The translations under genes were made by a program, and so were the position numbers. Shown here in pieces: positions 13,701 to 20,744 of a DNA stretch of 64,000 bases. Source of the stretch: Mesorhizobium waimense (GTDB lineage Bacteria > Pseudomonadota > Alphaproteobacteria > Rhizobiales > Rhizobiaceae); contig NZ_QZWZ01000026.1 of NCBI RefSeq assembly GCF_003601975.1, positions 1 to 64,000 of the forward strand, in the 5' to 3' direction. Each line of letters opens with the position of its first letter. The stretch's first letter is position 1. The notes below the pieces were generated by a model. It worked only from the letters and a program-made list of their open reading frames with translations, had not been told where the DNA came from and made no database searches.

Positions 13701-14989
13701 CGGCGGACCAGCTTTTCGCGATTAGCGACAGACACATGGCGGGATAGCGCCGGTCGGTTAGCACTGTCGAGGAGGGAAGCAACCTGTTCGGCGGGCCAGA
13801 CATCGAACATTTCCTCCGGGAAGATGACGCTCTGCCCGCCGGGTCTCAGCGCGCCGTCATTAGTGAGGAGAAAGGCTTGGCCTTCGATCGCGCCATCGAA
13901 GGTTCCTTCCACCGTCGTCGTGCAAGTTCCTTCAAGCGAATTGTCATCACGAACAACATCAGGGAACAGCTCATAAGCCCGAGATCGTTCGACCACGCTA
14001 GCGTTGGCGTCGCGCAACCATCGAAGCATCACTGATGCTGCGAGCGCCCCGACACGCTCCAAGAGCCACCGATTTGTCGGTGATGTTTCTGGGTCCTTGA
14101 TCTTGAGGCGGGCCGGGTCTTGGATGAATGGAGCGTTGCAGGCGAAGGGCAGCGAAGTCTCGACCCCCGTGGGCAGCACGACGTATAGCCGCCCATTGGC
14201 GCCAAGGACGATCTCGACCTTGCAGGGGGGGAAGTCCGCCTCCTGGTCAGCACCGAGAAGTCTCTCCTGCCGGATTTCGGACAATGCCTCGGAGGGAAAC
14301 GCCTCTTCTACGGATCGCGCGAGCAGGAAGGCGTGATCAGGATTGTCATGCAGGGCCATCCACTCCGTATCTGGGACTGGCCCGCAACCCATGCTGCCCC
14401 AGTGCATTTCATGCTCGCCAATCCGAAGACGACGAATGTGTTTGAAGAAGAGCAGAGAAACCGGACTTTTGAGCCACTCCTCAAGGTTCTTCTCGACCTC
14501 CCGCTCCCGATGGCCATCGGCGATTGGTACATGGACTTCGGTGTGGCGTGTTGGAGAGGCGTCGCCATTAAGCCACTTCGGTTCGGTAAACCGCTGGCGC
14601 TCGAAGGCCACGGAAAGCGTGGGTGTCAGAAGACGAACCGTGTCCCCAAGACTAAACGTGCTCTTGAAGCCGATCCCTCGGAACCCGATCGTATGCAGCG
14701 CACGTTTGTTGGAATAGCCGAACCGGCACAGAGAAGCGAAATGCTCCTCGGCAAAATCCTCTCCATCATGCGTGAAGATAAAGCAATGGTCTTCGATACG
14801 TACCGTCGCCTCGGTGGCGCCAGCGTCGTCCGCGTTTTGCAGGAGCTCCGAAAGAATATGGCGAGGGCTCTGGACCTGCTTGAAGAGCTGATGCCAAGGG
14901 CCGGCGAGTTCGGGATCGCCTTCCAGCTGGTCCCAGCGTCTCGCCGCACGCTCGCGTATCCCATCGAAGTAATGTGGCTGCCCGATCAT
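10784..14989 (-). CDS. Sacsin-like GHKL ATPase of the defence operon
   Basis: A 1401-aa protein with an N-terminal Hsp90/sacsin-type GHKL ATPase: N-box ELLQNADDAGA at 48-58, followed by FTHDGEDF (71-78) and the glycine lid HTIGFRGIGFKS (99-110). These bind ATP-Mg. The middle 900 residues show no recognised domain. Near residue 1200-1290 there is a low-complexity Pro/Ala/Glu linker, then a compact C-terminal domain of about 110 residues with many aromatic residues. Its start overlaps the helicase stop by ATGA, and its own end overlaps the DUF1156 start. Sacsin-like ATPases occur in several multi-gene restriction-like systems, probably as switchable clamps. The exact role here is inference. Confidence 0.8.
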   Translation of the reverse strand: MIGQPHYFDGIRERAARRWDQLEGDPELAGPWHQLFKQVQSPRHILSELLQNADDAGATEATVRIEDHCFIFTHDGEDFAEEHFASLCRFGYSNKRALHTIGFRGIGFKSTFSLGDTVRLLTPTLSVAFERQRFTEPKWLNGDASPTRHTEVHVPIADGHREREVEKNLEEWLKSPVSLLFFKHIRRLRIGEHEMHWGSMGCGPVPDTEWMALHDNPDHAFLLARSVEEAFPSEALSEIRQERLLGADQEADFPPCKVEIVLGANGRLYVVLPTGVETSLPFACNAPFIQDPARLKIKDPETSPTNRWLLERVGALAASVMLRWLRDANASVVERSRAYELFPDVVRDDNSLEGTCTTTVEGTFDGAIEGQAFLLTNDGALRPGGQSVIFPEEMFDVWPAEQVASLLDSANRPALSRHVSVANREKLVRRGVVDRVSKEHVLAALQAKHLPRPETWRSLLKLWAYLAPDLTGWRMTAIRSKLRIFPAQGRNVLYSAAEVVRLGEKRLLQSDADWEFLSAHLLVLNQNWTRFITEQCRSTEGAEEAEIDQEASAAQAVLKTLGFEETSDVNKVIDQVASGFFNQESKALPNCVQLAQIAAKLGVSAGESFRFASSDLRLRSRAHVVLFDRDGTLESLLPKLWCAEHLLHPSYSKDFTSCTAEEWRRWISSGRSGLLEFAPLKQKRVEVYGRQKIETEIRKRGSSSAPTFHYKTSRFFLEDFDFDDAFWNHWAAGAKDDDRLWGRVLDRILAQPESFWSSASKARALHVATTGSTRAISSDELLPAWILKFRDLPCLPDTRGVLRKPAEMLRRTPDTESLIDVEFFVHGLLDRETTRPLLALLGVRDTPTGPHRLLDCLRALAQTSQPPIQEVEKWYRRLDQMVDTCSTADLLNIKNAFREEKIILAEGTGWATLSGVYLSADEDDAPGADIIRASVRDLALWRKIGVAERPTADLAIQWLKQLPAGAALSQDDARRVRALMSRHASRIWYECGHWLNLAREWVPTTSLEYALTMQTLTEYSHLHEWVKQKTADFQRLPAEITETLPFGNLPRLAGRIEERLQQDLLFSGSPEKQPWLSRLGAELCRIELDDSGDAQRIRAYAEDLSCTAWRTTPTLEIIPYIDGAPAGTPKHAEVVWLDRVLYVEQLPRAKLARLVPERLGKVFGRPDVTAALNYCFGRSVDEVTEYLEENFKLEPRSASAPSESATPLSEGQATQAAGVEAVADHILPPKSPDADVRPEPATAVEAEPTEHPDEIHGELDGVDVAPPRERPAPKPVKPSIIERFARSLGYQNESDDRFFHANGSWISKAHDNRFPWEQRTAKGELVHHYWPKDHCLEEQPLQLEADIWGLIEKFPDLYSLILSTPQGDPIEVPGARLRAMRDDGELTLYPATYRLVFDHDR

Positions 14990-17900
14990 CTGGGCGGCTC
15001 TGCACGCGCGATCAACTCAGCAAAATTATAGTTTACGCTGGTGACGCCGAAATCCGGCTCGCGCTGAAACGGCCGACGGACATAGTGAAGTCGGTGATCG
15101 TCGCCATCGAATTCCACCATCGCAAGAATGAAATCATCTGGCTTGTTGAGCGAATAGAGGATTTCATTGCGAGTGACCGTGACTGTCGCTGCACCAGACA
15201 CCCGCCCCTTTACCTCTATGAAGCGAAGGCGCCCCGTGCCGGGCATGCGGCTTTCGATGTCATATCCGAGTTTTTCCAATTCACGATCGATTGGCTCAAA
15301 GCCAAGATCACGTTCGACTTTCATCACAATCTGGCGAGCTTTTGCGGCGGCGGCCAGAGTGTCGGGGGATTCTGTGAATGTGGGCGATCGAACCCCGGTC
15401 ATTGCAGCAACCAACCCGGCCGGAACGACAAGCATGCCGCCAAGGACGACGGGGGGCAAAGGAGAGATCTGCCGTTCGCGCTTGATCTCGTCCATACGCT
15501 TTTCTAGACGCCCCTGAAGGGCATCAGCACGCTTCCGAGCCTCTCCCGAGTTCAGCCGGGCATTTACTTTGCCGGATTGTTCCTGAAGTTTTAGCTGTTC
15601 GGCACGATGATCCCAGTAGTTGATTTCCTTTGTCAGCCTGTCCTTGACGGCGGCCTCAGTCTTGCTGAGCAATTCGAGCTTACGTGACCTAACCTCATTG
15701 AGGTGCTCCGGCACAACATTGGTGATGGCATAGCCCTGGGCCTTCTGTTCGATCTCCCGACCGATCCAAGCAGACTCAGCCCGAGCGAGGAACGCTTCCA
15801 CAGTTGGCTCGCCGTCGTGGAGCGGCCGATAGTCAAGATAGGGTGCGTAGTTCAGATGGCGGGCCTGTCCCTCCGCGTCGATCTCAACGTAGAGCATCCG
15901 CTTCGATACGATCCGCCGGTCTCCGCTTCGCGTAATGCCTGCGTCCTGAATGGCATGTTCTAGAAAAAACAAGACGCGCGGAGTTAGGCCCGGATCACGG
16001 TCATCGACCAGGACAGTGCCTCGCCGCAGGAGATCGCGATGCCGCTCCAGGGTGAGGTCTATCGCCGCGTCGAGAAGTGGGTGGCCCGGACACACAAAGG
16101 CAGCGAGAGCTAGGCCCTGTGGGGCAACGAGCGACTTTTCAAACGCAATACGCTCGTAGCGGGGTAGTACCGGTTCACCGAACCCAATCAATCGATCACG
16201 GTTGCGTATCGGCGCGGGTACATGGGTGACCTCGTATCGCCGTGGCTCGCGCTGCTTTGCCTTGCCGCCTAGCTGCTTGAACGCCTCCAGGAAAAAGGAT
16301 TCGATATAGTGGGGCTGCAGCCGGCGTGCCTCAGCACGCTCCATCTCTTCACGTATCCGATGGACCTTACTTACGTCCATCGAGTCATGTGCCAGCGCGT
16401 GCTCCTCTAGCAGGTCTCGAAGCTGGGTCCGATCAAGCGCGCTGTCGACAGCCTGGGTAAGCCTCGCCCGAACCTCCGGTAGATCTCCGTAGCGTATAGC
16501 TTCGATGAGCAGCTCTCGCAGAGGGCGTCCCTCGAACTGAAGCTTACCTAGGACATCGAAGACCTGTCCTCCGAGGGTCTTGCGGGCTTGCTCCAGCTTT
16601 TCGAGGAGCTTCCGATACACATCGCCCTCTCGGGTTCCTTCCGCGATGAGGTTCCACAGATGACAAACTTCGGTCTGACCAATGCGATGGATGCGGCCGA
16701 AGCGCTGCTCCAAACGATTCGGATTCCACGGAAGGTCGTAGTTCACCATCAGATGGGCACGCTGGAGATTTATGCCTTCACCAGCGGCATCGGTTGCAAG
16801 TAAGACTTGAACCTCAGGATCGTGTCTGAACGACTCTTGTGCCTTCAACCGCTCCTCGCGGCCCATTCCTCCGTGGATCATGACGACCGACTGCTTGCGA
16901 CCCAAAAGGGTAGTGATCCGCCCTTCGAGGTAGTTCAGCGTGTCTCGGTGTTCCGTAAAAAGAACCAGCTTCTGCGATGGGGAAGGAGTCGGCTTTGGGA
17001 TAGGATGGACATCCACGTCATAAGGAGCTGGGTCCCCCTCGAGTTGGTTGGCGATGACAGCCGGAGTAAAAATCTCGGACAAAAGGTTCGCAAGCTCGCG
17101 CCACTTCTTGTCTTCACCGCTACGGCGGATCGAGTGCGCCAGGGCCTCAAGGCGTTTCAGGGTTTCGATTTCGTTGCGCAGTTCCGCGATGCTTCGCGCG
17201 GCCGTCGCTTGATCGAGTATGTCTTCCTCGGCCGCCTCGACCTCATTGTCGGGCGCATCCTCGAGATCCTCGACGTCTTCTGCGGCGAGCGCCGGAGCCG
17301 CCGCCGCTAGCGCAGGCGCGACTTCGCCGCCGCGTTGGAGCAGCTCCAGCTCTCTGAGCCTGCCTTCCAATCGTTCCCTTCGTCGCCTTAGAGACTGGTG
17401 GATCGCTTCCGGCGAAGACGCGAGGCGGCGCTGGAGAATGGTAAGAGCGAAACCTACGGTGCCGGCGCGCTTGTCATTCTCGAGAGCCTCCGCTCGATTG
17501 AACTCTTCGCGCACGTAGTCCGTGACCTCCTTGTACAGCTGAGCCTCTGCGTCCGAGAGCTTGTAGGGGACGGTATAGGCAATTCGCTCGGGAAAGAGAG
17601 GCGTGGCATCGAACTTGAGTAGATTTTCCTTGACCATCCTTCGCATGAGGTCGGAAACGTCTGCCGCATGCACGCCATCTCGGAATCGACCCTCAAAGCG
17701 GTCACCGTCAAGAAGCGCCATAAATAGCTGAAAATCTTCTTCCTTGCCGTTGTGCGGCGTCGCAGTCATTAAAAGGAAATGTCTGGTCAATGTGCCGAGC
17801 AGTTGGCCCAATTTGTAGCGCTTAGTATATTTAATTTCCCCACCGAAAAACGTGGCGGACATCTTATGCGCTTCGTCGCAGACGATTAGGTCCCAGCGGC

Positions 17901-18570
17901 AATCAGGGGCCTGAAGCTTTTGCTGCACATCTTCATTGCGCGAAAGCTTATCGAGCCGCGCAATAACCAAGTTATTTTCGAGGAACCAATTGCCAGTCCT
18001 GGCTGCTTCGAGCTTGTCGTTGGTCAAGATATCGAAGGGTAGATGAAACCGTCTATACAGTTCGTCCTGCCATTGCTCTGCGAGACTACCTGGGCATACG
18101 ACTAGGCAGCGATGGAGATCGCCTCGTGCGATCAACTCCTTCATCAGAAGGCCGGCCATGATTGTCTTGCCGGCGCCCGGGTCGTCTGCAAGGAGAAATC
18201 GCAGAGGCTGACGCGGCAGCATGGACTCGTAGACCGCAGTAATTTGGTGCGGCAGTGGCTCCACAACGGAAGTGTGAACGGCCAACACTGGATCGAAAAG
18301 ATGGGCGAGCCGAATTCGCTGCGCTTCAGATACGAGCCGGAAGAGCGTACCGTCTCCGTCGAAGCTCCATGGGCGACCTAGCTCTACAACGCCAATTCTT
18401 GGCTCATCATGCCTATAGAGCAGTTCGTTCGCGACCTTACCTTCGGGCGTCTTATAGGTGAGTTCCAGAGCGGCTGAACCATGCCAGTGAACATTGACAA
18501 CGGTGACCAGCCCATCTGGCAAGATGCCGCGAACGGACGCATTGGGTTTCAGGTCTTCGAGTTGAGCCAT
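14986..18570 (-). CDS. SNF2-type helicase with C-terminal DUF3883 domain
   Basis: A 1194-aa superfamily II ATPase. Helicase motifs run in order: Q/I region LPHQITAVYE, Walker A ADDPGAGKTIMAGLL (128-142), DEAH at 232-235 (VCDEAHKMSA), TATPHNGK (motif III), and in the C-lobe FTEHRDT, LLATDAAGEGINLQ and RFGRIHRIGQ (motif VI). An Ala/Glu/Asp-rich insertion splits the lobes. The last 150 residues (GYDIESRMPGTG...FIEVKGR) match DUF3883, whose D...E-x-K pattern resembles restriction-endonuclease folds. It resembles the DrmD/SNF2 helicases of DISARM and related systems. The start at 18570 is chosen because gaggat lies 8 bases upstream; the frame extends 15 codons further without support. A gap of 207 bases separates it from the upstream gene, the only sizeable gap in the operon, so an internal promoter is possible. 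Confidence 0.88.
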   Translation of the reverse strand: MAQLEDLKPNASVRGILPDGLVTVVNVHWHGSAALELTYKTPEGKVANELLYRHDEPRIGVVELGRPWSFDGDGTLFRLVSEAQRIRLAHLFDPVLAVHTSVVEPLPHQITAVYESMLPRQPLRFLLADDPGAGKTIMAGLLMKELIARGDLHRCLVVCPGSLAEQWQDELYRRFHLPFDILTNDKLEAARTGNWFLENNLVIARLDKLSRNEDVQQKLQAPDCRWDLIVCDEAHKMSATFFGGEIKYTKRYKLGQLLGTLTRHFLLMTATPHNGKEEDFQLFMALLDGDRFEGRFRDGVHAADVSDLMRRMVKENLLKFDATPLFPERIAYTVPYKLSDAEAQLYKEVTDYVREEFNRAEALENDKRAGTVGFALTILQRRLASSPEAIHQSLRRRRERLEGRLRELELLQRGGEVAPALAAAAPALAAEDVEDLEDAPDNEVEAAEEDILDQATAARSIAELRNEIETLKRLEALAHSIRRSGEDKKWRELANLLSEIFTPAVIANQLEGDPAPYDVDVHPIPKPTPSPSQKLVLFTEHRDTLNYLEGRITTLLGRKQSVVMIHGGMGREERLKAQESFRHDPEVQVLLATDAAGEGINLQRAHLMVNYDLPWNPNRLEQRFGRIHRIGQTEVCHLWNLIAEGTREGDVYRKLLEKLEQARKTLGGQVFDVLGKLQFEGRPLRELLIEAIRYGDLPEVRARLTQAVDSALDRTQLRDLLEEHALAHDSMDVSKVHRIREEMERAEARRLQPHYIESFFLEAFKQLGGKAKQREPRRYEVTHVPAPIRNRDRLIGFGEPVLPRYERIAFEKSLVAPQGLALAAFVCPGHPLLDAAIDLTLERHRDLLRRGTVLVDDRDPGLTPRVLFFLEHAIQDAGITRSGDRRIVSKRMLYVEIDAEGQARHLNYAPYLDYRPLHDGEPTVEAFLARAESAWIGREIEQKAQGYAITNVVPEHLNEVRSRKLELLSKTEAAVKDRLTKEINYWDHRAEQLKLQEQSGKVNARLNSGEARKRADALQGRLEKRMDEIKRERQISPLPPVVLGGMLVVPAGLVAAMTGVRSPTFTESPDTLAAAAKARQIVMKVERDLGFEPIDRELEKLGYDIESRMPGTGRLRFIEVKGRVSGAATVTVTRNEILYSLNKPDDFILAMVEFDGDDHRLHYVRRPFQREPDFGVTSVNYNFAELIARAEPPR

Positions 18571-18777
18571 CTTAAGAATCCTCGCGATGAAGTATCGCCG
18601 AAATTTCCCGAACACAGAACGGTTGGCATGTCCCCGCAGCCGTCATGTTAATGAATTCGATAGAAGATCGCCGTCATTCGTTTCCTCACGCATGTCGCAT
18701 CCACAATCCATGCAACGGAGGCCGACCGCAGGGATGCGTTCAGGCGCTTCTGGAGCATTTTGCGCCCACAGACGACG

Positions 18778-20742
18778 CTAAGATCCCATGCGGACTTTCA
18801 GTGACTGAAAATTCCGAGTCGCTATTCGTAGCACTTTCGCCATGTACCCTTCGCCGGAAAACTCATGAGTGCTCTCCAGATGTCTTGGGGTTGCGGGCTC
18901 CGATCCCGTTGGCTCTTCCCGAATCGCCTCCGTTGTCTCGTCCATAGTCTTGCGTAAATTCGGGTGCTCGCTAGCAGGGACGGGCTCAATGCCGCCTGGC
19001 GACATATAATCGAGGTCGAAGGCCTGTCTGCTCATCACAGTTGTGTATTGATCGAGCAAGGCCGCTGCATAAGGCATTCGAATTCGGCCACAGCGGCGAA
19101 GCCGCCACGTCACCCGCTTGGGCCGCGTAATATCCTTCCCATCCTCACGCTGCTTCGACGCCGGTTCGAAGATTGCGGTGTGAATATGCTTGAAAGCGTC
19201 TTCGGATGTGAAGGTGAGTTGTAGGGGAGTACTGATCGTACCGGACATAGGTAACGCCTTCGCCTCGGCGAGCGCGTTCGAAGCGGCTGCTGTTCGATCG
19301 GCGTAGACCTTCTGCTGGCCCATCAGGAGATGGGCCGGAACCTCGTGTCCTTCGTCAACGCGAACGCGACCATCCTGGCGGAATGAAGCAAGATCCAGAA
19401 TCGAAATCTTTATTGCGCTCGCATTGCGGAAGTCGCACGCCCATTGCTCTCCACGCAACGTGAAGGGAAGCAGCGGTGCTTTGGGGTCGGCCTTAGCTGG
19501 CTCGGTCCGCTTCCGCAGTGGGACAAGGAAAGCCGTGTCTTGCGCGCGCTTCTTCTCCTCCGGCCGGAGTGAAATGTCGCAGGGTTGACCAAGCAGCACA
19601 TACTTCTTGCTGCTTACCTTCGTCGCGGCTTCGTCCAGATCGGCTTCGAATACGTCACCACAAGCAATGGGCGTGAGCGCGCGGTTCAGCAGTTCGTCTG
19701 ACTCCCATACCTCTGCTTCCCGAAACGCGGAAAGGTTGGGGTCCGGTGCGGCGTCGACCGGCTTCAGCTTGATGCCACGAAGTGCCCGCAAGCGGTTTGC
19801 GCTCGTACGGACGCCCTCGTCCACCCCAAAGAACTCACGCGCCTGCTTTCCGAGATGCGCCGTAATCGCCCGCTCGACGACGTGAAGTTCCGAAACGCCC
19901 TCCTTGTATCCACGTTCGAAGACATGAGATTCGAGTTGCTCAGGCGGGATGCTGAGCAAACCTTCTGCAGCTTCATCAATCGCTTTCTGCAGCGTGTTCC
20001 GCGCGCGCACCAAGACCTCATGGACGCTGCGCCGAAGCCCCGCCCGCTTGACCGCGGTTCGAAGCGCCTCTTCCATCCCATCAGCGTCTTCGGCCTTGTC
20101 GTAGAGCCGCTCTTTGGCGATCACGCAGAGCGGGAGCCCGAGCCCTCCCAAATCCGCAAGCTGAACGCGCAGCTCGGCTTCGCTCTTGCCCTCTCCAGGA
20201 ATATCGGTCTCGTGCGTGAGAATAAAGGCCGTTCCCCTGGAGTTTTTATTCCAAAGCGTTCTCAGAACATCCAGGCCACGTGTCTTTGACCCGCCCGCTT
20301 CGTTGAGATCTACGATGTAGCTGAGCTCCGCGTCGCCGGCGGCACATATCGCTGGAAGATCCTGATCAGCCTTCTCGAAGGTCCACCTATCGGCTTCTAA
20401 GATTCCCAGCAGTTCGCAGGCGCGTTCAATTGCCGCCACTGAGAGTTCGCCCGTCGCGAACTCCTCTTGATCGCCCTCCTTCTCGAAGAACGTAGCCTTG
20501 ATAGCGGCAACCCGTTCAGGGTCAAGATCGGTGAGAATCTGAACAATCGATCCCTCAGCGGCCGCAGCGTCGAATTCGTACGAGGAGAGCGCGCCTAGCA
20601 ATTCGGGGAATTCGCAAGCCTGCGCGGTTTCAAGGCTGTTGATCAGCAACCGTGCGAGCTGAGCCGGCGTGTCGCTGAAGCAGTCATCGATCCAAATGAC
20701 ACGCTTCGAGCCGAGGACATTCAGCGCTTCGGAAATCAGCAT
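18778..20742 (-). CDS. Receiver-domain protein of the defence operon
   Basis: A 654-aa protein. Its N-terminal 215 residues read as a response-regulator receiver fold: acidic pair in VIWIDDCF (D19, D20), putative phospho-acceptor in SYIVDLNEAGG (D145) followed by GLDVLRTL, the Thr in AFILTHETD (T176) and the Lys in LCVIAKERL (K210). The spacing is longer than in a standard receiver, so it is a divergent member. The other 440 residues have no recognised output domain such as HTH or GGDEF; a segment KYVLLGQPCDISLRPEEKK has a possible enzymatic look but is unassigned. It begins 2 bases after the stop of the kinase-like gene, making a likely phosphorelay pair. Inferred role: signal receiver that controls helicase or methyltransferase action rather than transcription. 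Confidence 0.7.
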   Translation of the reverse strand: MLISEALNVLGSKRVIWIDDCFSDTPAQLARLLINSLETAQACEFPELLGALSSYEFDAAAAEGSIVQILTDLDPERVAAIKATFFEKEGDQEEFATGELSVAAIERACELLGILEADRWTFEKADQDLPAICAAGDAELSYIVDLNEAGGSKTRGLDVLRTLWNKNSRGTAFILTHETDIPGEGKSEAELRVQLADLGGLGLPLCVIAKERLYDKAEDADGMEEALRTAVKRAGLRRSVHEVLVRARNTLQKAIDEAAEGLLSIPPEQLESHVFERGYKEGVSELHVVERAITAHLGKQAREFFGVDEGVRTSANRLRALRGIKLKPVDAAPDPNLSAFREAEVWESDELLNRALTPIACGDVFEADLDEAATKVSSKKYVLLGQPCDISLRPEEKKRAQDTAFLVPLRKRTEPAKADPKAPLLPFTLRGEQWACDFRNASAIKISILDLASFRQDGRVRVDEGHEVPAHLLMGQQKVYADRTAAASNALAEAKALPMSGTISTPLQLTFTSEDAFKHIHTAIFEPASKQREDGKDITRPKRVTWRLRRCGRIRMPYAAALLDQYTTVMSRQAFDLDYMSPGGIEPVPASEHPNLRKTMDETTEAIREEPTGSEPATPRHLESTHEFSGEGYMAKVLRIATRNFQSLKVRMGS

Positions 20743-20744
20743 CG

